64,000 nucleotides of DNA from contig NZ_FNWI01000004.1 in assembly GCF_900106855.1 (NCBI RefSeq), positions 1,860,001 to 1,924,000 of the forward strand, given 5' to 3'. Numbering within the stretch: the first letter of the stretch is position 1; each line of letters starts with the position of its first letter. Positions 8,286-16,462 of the stretch are shown piece after piece. This DNA comes from Varibaculum massiliense (GTDB lineage Bacteria > Actinomycetota > Actinomycetes > Actinomycetales > Actinomycetaceae). The notes beneath the pieces were generated by a model. The model searched no databases. It saw only the letters and a list, made by a program, of their open reading frames with translations, and had not been told where the DNA came from. Made by a program: the position numbers and the translations under genes.

Positions 8286-10607
8286 TTAGACGGATTCCAC
8301 GGACATAATATGGGCAGGACGCTCAAAGGGGTTGAGCTCGAAATAGTTAGCCGCCCCCCAATCGTAGACTTTCCCATCCAGCTCATCTCGCACCCTAAAG
8401 CAAGAAGAGGAAGAGCCGCTGAGCTTGAGCGCCGATAAATCCAGATGGATAGCGCCAATCGCGGTTTCATGGGGATTCAGGTTTACCACCACGATTACGG
8501 TGTCAGCTTCTCCGGTGGGAGATTCCCAAGCATCCAGGTGCCGCGAGAAACAAACCACTCCCGGATGGGTAGTTCCATGAATCTTCAGGTTACGCAGACG
8601 CTGTAAAGCCGGATGCCTGCGGCGAATCCCGTTCAAAGTGGTCAGCAAGCCCATCATTTCTTGGGGAGTCTTCCCGGAGTAATCACGTGGCTTGAACTGA
8701 TATTTCTCGTTATCGATCTGCTCTTCAAAACCGGGGCGCTGCACATTTTCTACCAGCTCATATCCGGAATAAATTCCCCAGAGAGGAGATCCGGTAGCAG
8801 CCAAAACTGCCCGCAATTTAAAGGCGCGCATCCCTCCATCAACCATGACTTGGGTCAAAATATCGTGCGTAGTCGGCCAGAAAGAAGGACGCATATAAGA
8901 GCAAGACTCCCAGGAAACCTCTTGGAAGTATTCTTCAATCTCTTTACGGGTATTTCGCCAGGCAAAATAGGTATAGGACTGGTGGAATCCCACCTGTGCC
9001 AAGGTACGCATCATCGCGGGGCGGGTAAATGCCTCAGCGAGGAACAAAACTTCGGGATGTTTTTGGTGGAACTCTGCCAAAATTTCTTGCCAGAACTGCA
9101 CCGGCTTGGTGTGGGGATTATCCACCCGGAAGATAGTAACTCCATGGTCAATCCACTTTTGAATCACGTCCCGCACCGCGTTATAGAGACCGCGATAGTC
9201 CTGATCAAAAATCAGCGGATAAATATCTTGATACTTCTTGGGAGGATTCTCCGCATAAGCAATCGTCCCATCTGGGCGATGCTTGAACCATTCGGGATGA
9301 TCCTTAACCCAAGGGTGATCGGGGGAGCATTGCAGTGCCAAGTCTAGCGCTACCTCCAGTCCCAGACCTTTCGCTTTTTCTACGAAATAATCAAAGTCAT
9401 CGAAATTGCCCAGATCAGGGTGAATAGCATCGTGACCACCCTCGGGGCTGCCAATACCGTAGGGAGAGCCGGGATCATCCGGGGTTGCCTCCAAAGAGTT
9501 ATTGCGACCCTTGCGGAAAGTAGTTCCAATCGGATGAATGGGGGTTAAATAGGCGACGTCAAAGCCCATTGAGGCAATGCGGGGCAAATCTGCAGCCGCA
9601 GTGCGCAGGGTTCCGGAATGCCAATGGCCTTCCTTATCTTGATAGGCGCCGATAGAGCGGGGGAAGATTTCGTACCAAGAACCATAGAGGGCGCGTTCGC
9701 GGTCGACTCGCAAAGGATAGGTGCGGGAAGATTCTAGCAGGTCACGCAGAGGGTGGGTGCGGAAAATTCCCCGAATCGAGGAATGGAGTCCCACCGAGAG
9801 ACGTTCTTGTGGCGGACGCGACTGATCCCGCATCGCCTGGGCGGCTTTACGGAGGCGTTCAGCGCGTTCAGTATCTGGGGCTTCTTGAGTCGGATTGTTG
9901 ATAGCTTCCCCGCTAGCGGCGCGTTCGAAAAGTCGCGCCCCCAGCTCGAACTCCATCTCTACGTCCTGGTTAGCTTGCACTTTGATAGAGGCTTCTTTAG
10001 TCCAGGTCTTATAGGGATCACAGAAAGTGTCGACTCTGAAGCTCCAATCCCCGACACTGGTGGGCTTAATCCAGGCCTCCAAGCGGTCCAAACCGGGGGC
10101 AACGTCGTACATCCGGGAGCGCATGGTTTCTTTGCCTTGCGGATCCAGCAGTACTACTTCCGCTCCTAAAGCATCGTGACCTTCCCGGAACACGGTGGCG
10201 CGTACCGGGAAAGATTCATTTTCGACCGCCTTCACTGGCCAAAGCCCGTCCTCGATAACCGGTTCCACTTCGGTGACCGGAATCCGGGCTAGGCGAGCCG
10301 CCGGAGAAATCAGGTTTAGAGGCTTAGAAGAATCCGCTTTAACAGAGGATTTAGTAGCCTTGGGGGCAGCAGTCTTTGCGCGAGTAGTCTTTTTAGCAGG
10401 CGCGCTGGTGGCAGCTCTAGCTTTGCTAGCTGCAGCGGAGGTGGTTTTGGCTTTAGGAGTCGCTGCCGCTTTGGGGGCGGTTGTTGCTTTCGAGCGCACG
10501 TGCTTCCCCTTCGAACTAGCAGCGGTCGCACTGGAAGTTTCACCTTTCTGACCAGCTGCGTTAGTAGTTGAGCGAGTTTTGCGGGAACGAGGCGTATCGC
10601 CGGCCAT
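8286..10607 (-). CDS. glgE: Alpha-1,4-glucan:maltose-1-phosphate maltosyltransferase GlgE
   Basis: Transfers maltosyl units from maltose-1-phosphate to the non-reducing ends of alpha-1,4-glucans. The conserved N-terminal domain starts near residue 97 (ISPAARLARIPVTEVEP). The GH13_3 catalytic part has 'IFRVDNPHTKPVQFW' with nucleophile Asp496, 'FLAEAFTRPAMM' with the acid/base Glu, and 'FWPTTHDILTQVM'. The first 95 residues are an atypical Ala/Lys/Thr/Ser-rich basic tail (TPKAKTTSAAASKARA, APAKKTTRAKTAAPKA), similar in composition to histone-H1-like tails. ATG 10607 is preceded by AAGGAG with suitable spacing, so the tail should be translated. First gene of the glgE-treS-mak operon; the 137 nt upstream must hold its promoter (a TAGGCT box is visible). 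Confidence 0.93.
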   Translation of the reverse strand: MAGDTPRSRKTRSTTNAAGQKGETSSATAASSKGKHVRSKATTAPKAAATPKAKTTSAAASKARAATSAPAKKTTRAKTAAPKATKSSVKADSSKPLNLISPAARLARIPVTEVEPVIEDGLWPVKAVENESFPVRATVFREGHDALGAEVVLLDPQGKETMRSRMYDVAPGLDRLEAWIKPTSVGDWSFRVDTFCDPYKTWTKEASIKVQANQDVEMEFELGARLFERAASGEAINNPTQEAPDTERAERLRKAAQAMRDQSRPPQERLSVGLHSSIRGIFRTHPLRDLLESSRTYPLRVDRERALYGSWYEIFPRSIGAYQDKEGHWHSGTLRTAAADLPRIASMGFDVAYLTPIHPIGTTFRKGRNNSLEATPDDPGSPYGIGSPEGGHDAIHPDLGNFDDFDYFVEKAKGLGLEVALDLALQCSPDHPWVKDHPEWFKHRPDGTIAYAENPPKKYQDIYPLIFDQDYRGLYNAVRDVIQKWIDHGVTIFRVDNPHTKPVQFWQEILAEFHQKHPEVLFLAEAFTRPAMMRTLAQVGFHQSYTYFAWRNTRKEIEEYFQEVSWESCSYMRPSFWPTTHDILTQVMVDGGMRAFKLRAVLAATGSPLWGIYSGYELVENVQRPGFEEQIDNEKYQFKPRDYSGKTPQEMMGLLTTLNGIRRRHPALQRLRNLKIHGTTHPGVVCFSRHLDAWESPTGEADTVIVVVNLNPHETAIGAIHLDLSALKLSGSSSSCFRVRDELDGKVYDWGAANYFELNPFERPAHIMSVESV

Positions 10608-10744
10608 AGTGACTCCTTAATAGACGTGCTTATTCCCCTCCAGCCTAACAAAGAGGTACCGCGCCTCGCGTCCTTTCCGCTCCCAGCTAGCACTAAAAAA
10701 GAAGAGTAAAGAAGAAACAGCTATCCGGAAACGCAGAAAATATT

Positions 10745-11410
10745 TTAGCCGTCAGTAGCCGAGGCGGGGCCATCTAAAGAAATCTTGGGACCCAGATAGG
10801 TGGGTTTTTGTTCGGTGGCTACCCAGATAACATCCTTGGTGCGTGCCAGATACTCGCGGAGGTTACGCTCGGTTTGCCCCGGATAGGCGTTACCGGCAGC
10901 ACCTACTCCCCAAACTTCGATTCCGCGGCTTTGACAATCGTAGAGGGCGCGAGGCAGGTGATAGGGTTGCGTGACCACAATCGCGCGTTGCACCGAAAAA
11001 ATCGCCTCTGCGCGGTAAGCCGACTCGTAGGTGGAAAAACCAGCGTGATCAGCATAAATCGCCTGGGCAGAAACTCCGTGGTTAATCAACCAACTTTTCA
11101 TGGCCTTGATCTCGTCGTAATGTACCTGCCCATGATCGCCGCTAATCAAGATTTTCTTCGCCGCGCCCGCCTGATACAGATTTAGGGCAGTTTGCAGGCG
11201 GTGAGCCAGCATCGGCGAGGGAGTACCATTCGGATTTACCCCCGCCCCTAAAACCAGGATTACCTGGGCATTTTTATCTTTAGCCTCGGTAAGAGAAATA
11301 ATCTCGTCCTTAGTGCGTTGCCATACATAAACATTGGTTCCCGCCACGATAATCACGGCGATAACCACCAGGGTAATCGCTAGCCGGATCAGAGCTCGCA
11401 GAGCGCGCAT
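10745..11410 (-). CDS. DUF218 (YdcF/SanA-like) membrane-anchored protein
   Basis: A 221-residue protein with one N-terminal transmembrane segment (residues of about 8-27) and an outside DUF218 domain. Family hallmarks are 'QVILVLGAGVNPNGTPSPML', 'RLQTALNLYQAG', 'KILISGDHG' and 'TYESAYRAEAIF...AIVVTQPYHLPRALYDC'. The family includes SanA and YdcF, linked to envelope integrity; the reaction is not established. It starts 4 nt after the trpS stop, so it is co-transcribed with trpS. Confidence 0.8.
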   Translation of the reverse strand: MRALRALIRLAITLVVIAVIIVAGTNVYVWQRTKDEIISLTEAKDKNAQVILVLGAGVNPNGTPSPMLAHRLQTALNLYQAGAAKKILISGDHGQVHYDEIKAMKSWLINHGVSAQAIYADHAGFSTYESAYRAEAIFSVQRAIVVTQPYHLPRALYDCQSRGIEVWGVGAAGNAYPGQTERNLREYLARTKDVIWVATEQKPTYLGPKISLDGPASATDG

Positions 11411-11414
11411 CAGC

Positions 11415-12518
11415 CTAGTAAACCATGTTCATCGCCTGACGTACTTCCGCCAGGGTTTGGTCAGCAACTTCATTTGCGCGTTGATTCCCGCGTTCCAGTA
11501 CCTGCCACAAATAGCCGGGGTCAGCTAATAGTTCGGTGCGCCGCGCCCTAATCGGGGACAAAGCCGCATCCAAAGCCTCCGTGAGCACCTGTTTTAGTTT
11601 GCCAGCCCCTTGATCCCCGATTTCCTCGGCAATAGTACGCGGATCCTGCCCACTAGCCAGGCCGGCCAGCCGTAACAGGTTAGAAACCTCGGGGCGATTC
11701 TCCGGATCATAAGTAATCTGGCGCTCCGCATCCGTCTTCGCGCGTTTAATTAGTTTCGCAGTTTCATCGCCGGTCATCCCCAATTCGACAGTGTTACCCC
11801 GCGATTTCGACATTTTTTCACCATCTAAGCCCAAAATCAGGGCGCCATCACCCGAAAGTAACCCCTCCGGACGGGGGAACACCCGGTGTTCTAAATCCGA
11901 TTTGCGCCGGTAAACCCGCTCGAAGCGATCAGAAATCACCCGCGCCTGCTCCAAGTGGGGGAGTTGATCTTTACCCACCGGCACCAGATTAGCTTTACAG
12001 AACAAAATATCGGCCGCCTGATGTACCGGGTAAGTCAGCAGCAGCGCTGACATGGGGCGCTCCGAAGCCACCAGCTCTGCCTTCACCGTGGGGTTGCGGT
12101 GTAGCTCCGCCTCGGTAACTAGCGAAAGGAAAGGCAACATTAATTGATTTTCTGCCGGAACTGACGAGTGAGTGAAAATCGTGGTTTTTTCCGGATCCAG
12201 GCCGCAAGCAATATAGTCAGCCAGCATATTTAGGACGCGCTCGCGGATCGGGCCAGTACCCTCCCGATCCGTAATCACCTGATAGTCAGCAATCAGAATC
12301 CAGGTTTCCACCCCGCGCTTTTGGATCTCTACCCGATTCTTAATCGTCCCAAAATAATGTCCCAAGTGCAGGGCGCCAGTCGGGCGATCCCCGGAGAGTA
12401 CCCGGAACTTGGAAGGATCCTTATCGATCGCTGCCTCAATCTCTTGAGATTTCAGCTCCGCGCGCTTTAAAGAAGCCGCATCGGTTGAATTTTCTAGTCT
12501 CTCGCCGCTATCGCTCAT
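11415..12518 (-). CDS. trpS: Tryptophanyl-tRNA synthetase
   Basis: Class I aminoacyl-tRNA synthetase charging tRNA-Trp. The HIGH-type motif is in 'RPTGALHLGHYFGTIKNRVE' and the KMSKS loop is in 'LDGEKMSKSRGNTV'; the Trp pocket stretch 'YPVHQAADILFCKANLVPVG' is also present. The start is set at ATG 12518 (MSDSGERLEN) because TAGACT lies exactly 7 nt upstream and there is no Shine-Dalgarno sequence, implying a leaderless mRNA. A longer frame from TTG 12566 would add 16 residues that look unlike the family. It is followed directly by the DUF218 gene. Confidence 0.95.
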   Translation of the reverse strand: MSDSGERLENSTDAASLKRAELKSQEIEAAIDKDPSKFRVLSGDRPTGALHLGHYFGTIKNRVEIQKRGVETWILIADYQVITDREGTGPIRERVLNMLADYIACGLDPEKTTIFTHSSVPAENQLMLPFLSLVTEAELHRNPTVKAELVASERPMSALLLTYPVHQAADILFCKANLVPVGKDQLPHLEQARVISDRFERVYRRKSDLEHRVFPRPEGLLSGDGALILGLDGEKMSKSRGNTVELGMTGDETAKLIKRAKTDAERQITYDPENRPEVSNLLRLAGLASGQDPRTIAEEIGDQGAGKLKQVLTEALDAALSPIRARRTELLADPGYLWQVLERGNQRANEVADQTLAEVRQAMNMVY

Positions 12519-12525
12519 GGTTCCC

Positions 12526-12531
12526 AGTCTA
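12526..12531 (-). promoter_or_regulatory. Leaderless -10 box (TAGACT) for trpS
   Basis: TAGACT on the minus strand ends 7 nt before ATG 12518, placing the predicted transcription start at the A of the ATG. No clear -35 element was identified. Confidence 0.55.
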
Positions 12532-12592
12532 CGGTGCCAAGGATATTCCCGGAAAACCGGGTGCAACTGATAAGCCTCTTTCTTGTTGTTAG

Positions 12593-12638
12593 GTGCGTAG
12601 GGGCGAGATTTTTCCTCCTGCTAATCTCTCTCGCGCAC
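12593..12638. other. Hairpin with TTTTTCCTCCTGC in its loop
   Basis: GTGC (12593) pairs with GCAC (12635-12638) and GCGAGA (12603-12608) with TCTCGC (12629-12634). The loop carries the 13-mer TTTTTCCTCCTGC, which also occurs in both nested-hairpin elements near 24.5-24.9 kb. It lies in the 162-bp gap between trpS and the upstream hypothetical gene. It may be a relic of that element or a chance match. Confidence 0.35.
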
Positions 12639-12680
12639 ATAGTAGCTTTCTCGGTAAAGATGTTCCGTCAGGTACGGGGG

Positions 12681-13196
12681 CTAGTTAAAGCGGTCTTTGT
12701 TGACCCAATCGTAGAGCCATTGCAGGTTAATCAGGGGCTCGGATTGGGCATCAATCACCGGCTGCACCGTGCGGTAAATGTCTTTCTTTACCGCCGGAAG
12801 ATCCACATTTTTTGAAACCCGTTTGAGAGTGTCACTGTTCCATACTTCAACTAATTTAAATTTTCTATCGAAAATGTAGTTCAAAGAATTGCCATCGAAA
12901 TATTCGTATTCCCCAGATGCCCAAAAACAGAAGGAAGGCGCCTCTTTTTTCGCGTAATTATAGTTGTAGATATTCCGATAACCGTCGTAGTCGTATTTTA
13001 TTCCCTTTACATCTGGGGCATAGATCCAGTCAAGATTAAGTGCCACTTCCATGAGGACGGGTTCTGCCTGTTTACTGTGCGGGGTGTGTTGGGCATAGTA
13101 GACGGATTCTGATTTGAGATTAGAGAATGCGTATCCGAATGCCAACACAAAAACGATAAAGGCGATGAAAACCGTAAGGATAACTTTCTTTAGCAT
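12681..13196 (-). CDS. Membrane-anchored hypothetical protein, Tyr/Asn-rich
   Basis: I do not recognise this 171-residue protein. It has an N-terminal membrane anchor or uncleaved signal (VILTVFIAFIVFVLAFGYAF) and then a soluble outside part rich in Tyr, Asp and Asn (DYDGYRNIYNYNYAKKEAP). The start is well supported by AAGGAG 7 nt upstream of ATG 13196. Base composition is visibly more AT-rich than in glgX and trpS on either side, suggesting acquisition by transfer or a fast-evolving gene. No enzymatic motif is visible. Confidence 0.65.
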   Translation of the reverse strand: MLKKVILTVFIAFIVFVLAFGYAFSNLKSESVYYAQHTPHSKQAEPVLMEVALNLDWIYAPDVKGIKYDYDGYRNIYNYNYAKKEAPSFCFWASGEYEYFDGNSLNYIFDRKFKLVEVWNSDTLKRVSKNVDLPAVKKDIYRTVQPVIDAQSEPLINLQWLYDWVNKDRFN

Positions 13197-13274
13197 GGGG
13201 ATTCTCCTTACTTGAAAAGGCTCTCAAGTTATTTCCAGAGACCAGGCGTTACTGTGTTAATAGTACGGGATTCG

Positions 13275-15533
13275 TTAATCCCCACTAGAATCGGCTAGGA
13301 AAAGTTTGATTGATAGGGGCTCGAGCAGGATATCGTCGCCGGCTAGGTTAAACGGGGGAGCTTCCGCTTCCGGTTCAGAAACCGCAGAATCCCAAATCTC
13401 TTGATAGGCGGTTCCTCGTCCCGGAGCTAGCCGCACATGTTTGGGGGACAAGGTTCCGTTGAAAACCGCCAGTAGATCCTGATCCCCGTAGGGGCGTCCC
13501 GAACGGAGCATTTGGAAAACTCGGCTGGCAGGATCATGCCAGGCTCGATCGCCCATTAGTAGCCCCACCTGGTTATACCAGGAAACATCGGGGAGGCTAT
13601 CTCCGGGATGTCGCTGACCGGTCAAATAGTTTGCAGGTCGGAAAACCGGGTGCTCGCGCCGCAAAGTAATCAGCTTTCGCACCGCCACATAAAAGTCTTT
13701 TTGCCAATCCACCAGCTCCCAGTTCAGCCAGGTAGTTTCATTGTCTTGGCAATAGGCGTTATTGTTACCACCTTGCGTGCGCGCAAACTCGTCACCCGCC
13801 AAAATCATGGGGGTGCCGGAAGAGATAAGCATAGTGGTGAACAAGTTAAGGGCAGAACGTACCCGAGCGGCTAGCAGTTCTGCCAGTGGGGAATCGCCAT
13901 CTATGCCCGGGTCCATATCATTACTGAGCTGGAAAGCCCGCCCTTCGCTGCCATGATTCCAAGACAGATTATTGGGGGAGCCATCCCGGTTGTTCTCTAG
14001 GTTCTCTTCGTTGTGTTTATGGTCGTAGCTGACCAAATCCCCCAGGGTAAATCCATCGTGTGCGGTTACGAAGTTAATTGAACAGCGGGGAGGACGCACC
14101 GCCGGGATATTCCCGCTACCATACATATCTTGGGAACCAGAAAGTCGGGAAGCTAGTTCAAAGGGGGGAGCGCCTCGAGATTCGCCGCGCGACTGGGCGC
14201 GCCCGTCGGCCACCCAAAAGCCGCGGACGGTATCCCGATAACGATCGTTCCAGGTAGAGAAGGGGAGCGGGAAGTCTCCGGTGCGCCACCCATCCGGTCC
14301 CATATCCCAAGGCTCCGCAATCATTTTCGTATTCCGCAAAACCGGGTCATCAAGGCAGGCTTGGAAGAAAGGATGGAAACGAGTGAAATGTTCCTCGCCC
14401 CGCCCGCAGGTAACCCCCAGGTCAAAGCGGAAACCGTCCACCCCTACATCGCCAGCCCAATAGCGTAAAGAATCTAGAATCATCTGAATTACTCGCGGAT
14501 GCCCGGTATCTAGAGTGTTACCGCAACCGGAATAATCGATGCTGGCACCGTGGGAATCCAGACGATAATACATGGCGTTATCGAGGGCGCGCCAAGAAAG
14601 CGCCTGCCCGTCACCCCCGCCTTCGCAGGTATGGTTGTAAACCACGTCTATCAGCAGTTCTATCCCGTTTTGGTGCAGAATTGATACCATACCTCGGAAC
14701 TCGTCCAATACTGCCATGGGACCAAGCATGCGGGCATTCTTGGTGGCATAAGAAGGTTCCGGCGCGAAATAGGACAGAGTGGAGTAACCCCAATAGTTAG
14801 TTAATCCCCGCTCGTTTAGGAAAGTTTCTGAGAGTTTCGCATGTACCGGCAATAGCTCTACCGTGGTGATCCCTAAGTCTTTCAGGTAGGCGATAGTGGC
14901 CGGGTGTGCTAGTCCCGCATAAGTTCCGCGCAATTCTTCCGGTACTCCCCGTAACTGTTTGGTGAGTCCCTTAACGTGTGCCTCGTAAATAACCGTGTTT
15001 TCCCACGGAATTGCCGGCCCAGGCGCTACGTCGAACTCTTTACCGGTGACCACCCCGCGCACCGTATAGGGAGCCGAGTTGGTGGGGTCGAGCTGGAAGG
15101 GATGCAGCGGGTAAAGCTGATCATCGGTTTTATGGGCGTAGGTTTGGCTCGAAAGATGAACATTGCCGCTGATAGCGCGGGCATAAGGGTCGAGGGCGAG
15201 TTTATAGGGGTTGAAAACGTGTCCGCGTTCCGGATCCCAAGGCCCCCAGGTGCGAAAACCATAATAGGTGCCGGCCAGTACCCCGGCTACATGTCCATGC
15301 CAGATGCCATCTACCGGTCCCAAAAGCCGGTAGCGACTTTCCGGAGCGGTAGGTTCCGCGGAAGTGAAAAAACAGACTTCTACCGCGCGGGCATTAGGGG
15401 CAACCACTGCGATATCCACCCCGTTGCCTTGCAAGTGAACCCCTAGCCGGCTGGGGTCGGCGGCGCCGCCATGCACATAGGGGCTGGACGGCCTAAAATA
15501 GTCGTCTAATGCTTTTCTTGACACGCTTGTCAT
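13275..15533 (-). CDS. glgX: Glycogen debranching enzyme GlgX
   Basis: Isoamylase-type GH13_11 enzyme that hydrolyses alpha-1,6 branch linkages of glycogen trimmed by phosphorylase. The N-terminal CBM48 domain (residues of about 25-120) contains 'GVDIAVVAPNARAVEVCFF' and 'GTYYGFRTWGPW'. The catalytic domain has 'ELLIDVVYNHTCEGG', 'VDGFRFDLGVTCGR' (nucleophile Asp371), 'MIAEPWDMGPDGW' (acid/base Glu) and 'FVTAHDGFTLGDLVSY'. At 752 residues it has the usual length. ATG 15533 has no convincing ribosome site; a TATTCT box 15 nt before it suggests a very short leader. A small GGGATT-cgtt-AATCCC hairpin overlaps the stop codon. Confidence 0.93.
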   Translation of the reverse strand: MTSVSRKALDDYFRPSSPYVHGGAADPSRLGVHLQGNGVDIAVVAPNARAVEVCFFTSAEPTAPESRYRLLGPVDGIWHGHVAGVLAGTYYGFRTWGPWDPERGHVFNPYKLALDPYARAISGNVHLSSQTYAHKTDDQLYPLHPFQLDPTNSAPYTVRGVVTGKEFDVAPGPAIPWENTVIYEAHVKGLTKQLRGVPEELRGTYAGLAHPATIAYLKDLGITTVELLPVHAKLSETFLNERGLTNYWGYSTLSYFAPEPSYATKNARMLGPMAVLDEFRGMVSILHQNGIELLIDVVYNHTCEGGGDGQALSWRALDNAMYYRLDSHGASIDYSGCGNTLDTGHPRVIQMILDSLRYWAGDVGVDGFRFDLGVTCGRGEEHFTRFHPFFQACLDDPVLRNTKMIAEPWDMGPDGWRTGDFPLPFSTWNDRYRDTVRGFWVADGRAQSRGESRGAPPFELASRLSGSQDMYGSGNIPAVRPPRCSINFVTAHDGFTLGDLVSYDHKHNEENLENNRDGSPNNLSWNHGSEGRAFQLSNDMDPGIDGDSPLAELLAARVRSALNLFTTMLISSGTPMILAGDEFARTQGGNNNAYCQDNETTWLNWELVDWQKDFYVAVRKLITLRREHPVFRPANYLTGQRHPGDSLPDVSWYNQVGLLMGDRAWHDPASRVFQMLRSGRPYGDQDLLAVFNGTLSPKHVRLAPGRGTAYQEIWDSAVSEPEAEAPPFNLAGDDILLEPLSIKLFLADSSGD

Positions 15534-15599
15534 CTTATCTGGTGCTACAGAATAGAGCCATTCCTTCAGTAAAACGGGGTAGGTTGAACATTTAATTTC

Positions 15600-15617
15600 C
15601 TCCCTTAGCTAAGGGAG
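15600..15617. promoter_or_regulatory. 18-bp perfect palindrome upstream of etfB
   Basis: CTCCCTTAG/CTAAGGGAG forms a perfect 18-bp palindrome without spacer, in the 131-bp divergent gap between glgX (-) and etfB (+), 47 nt before the etfB start. It could be a dimeric-regulator operator; no factor can be named. Confidence 0.4.
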
Positions 15618-15664
15618 AGGGCTTCTCACTTTTTCACCGCGAAACCTTGTGGCAAGGTAGAACT

Positions 15665-16453
15665 ATGAGGATTGTCGTAACTGTAAAGCATGTACCCAAC
15701 CCGCAGTCTGAGCGGCGAATCGAAAACGGTCGCTTGGTGCGCGGGGAAGAAGATACCCTGAACGACCTGGATGAGAACGCCATCGAGGCGGCGCTCAGCG
15801 CAAAAGCGGCAGTACCTGATGCCGAAATTATTGCGCTCACTATGGGGCCGGAGGGGGCGAAGAAAGCCTTGCTGCGCGCCCTCCAGATGGGGGCAGACCA
15901 GGCATATCACCTGTGTGACCCGGCTCTAGCGGGCTCGGATGTGACCGTGACTGCTCGGGTGTTGGCGCGGGCTATCCAGAAAATCCGGGACGTTGATTTG
16001 GTGATTTGCGGGAGTTCCTCCCTGGACGGGATGACCTCGATGCTGCCGGGAGCCTTGGCGGCTACCTTGAATCTGCCGGTGATTAGCGATGCCTCGGAAG
16101 TTAGTTTCAGCGGCGAGGGCGTGGCAGCCACCAGTTATCAAGAGGGAACCGCTTTAAGTTTGCGGGCGAAATACCCCCTGGTGCTTTCGGTAAATGACGA
16201 GGCGAACCGCCCCCACTATCCCGGATTTAAAGAAATGTTGGCGGCAAAGAAGAAACCGGTGCAGCAATGGGATCTGACGCAGCTAGGGTTAAGCGCGGAA
16301 GAAGTAGGGGCTGCCGATTCGGGAACCGAAGTGTTAGATGCCCAGCTTTATCAACAAACCAAGAACCAAGGAACTATCGTCACCGATTCGGCAAATGCCG
16401 GCGAAGCGCTAGCGAAATACCTGGTTGAATCCGGTTTTGCGCAAGAGAAGTAG
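15665..16453 (+). CDS. etfB: Electron transfer flavoprotein beta subunit
   Basis: Small subunit of the EtfAB heterodimer that carries electrons between flavoprotein dehydrogenases and the membrane quinone pool. Typical features are 'MRIVVTVKHVPNP', 'LNDLDENAIEAALSAK', 'ALTMGPEGAKKALLRALQMG', the AMP/FAD-binding stretch 'DLVICGSSSLDGMTSMLPGA', and 'YPLVLSVNDEANRPHYP'. 262 residues from ATG 15665, preceded by AAGG at 8 nt; an in-frame TTG at 15647 would add six residues. The stop is 9 nt before etfA, with GGAGG between them, so the two subunits are co-expressed. Confidence 0.92.
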   Translation: MRIVVTVKHVPNPQSERRIENGRLVRGEEDTLNDLDENAIEAALSAKAAVPDAEIIALTMGPEGAKKALLRALQMGADQAYHLCDPALAGSDVTVTARVLARAIQKIRDVDLVICGSSSLDGMTSMLPGALAATLNLPVISDASEVSFSGEGVAATSYQEGTALSLRAKYPLVLSVNDEANRPHYPGFKEMLAAKKKPVQQWDLTQLGLSAEEVGAADSGTEVLDAQLYQQTKNQGTIVTDSANAGEALAKYLVESGFAQEK

Positions 16454-16462
16454 GAGGAAATC

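Noticed and set aside
8613-9347. 244-codon open frame on the plus strand opposite glgE
   Set aside because: Antisense shadow caused by codon bias; glgE motifs on the other strand are intact.
12534-12815. 93-codon plus-strand frame between trpS and the hypothetical
   Set aside because: Overlaps the hypothetical on the opposite strand and the intergenic hairpin; no start signals.
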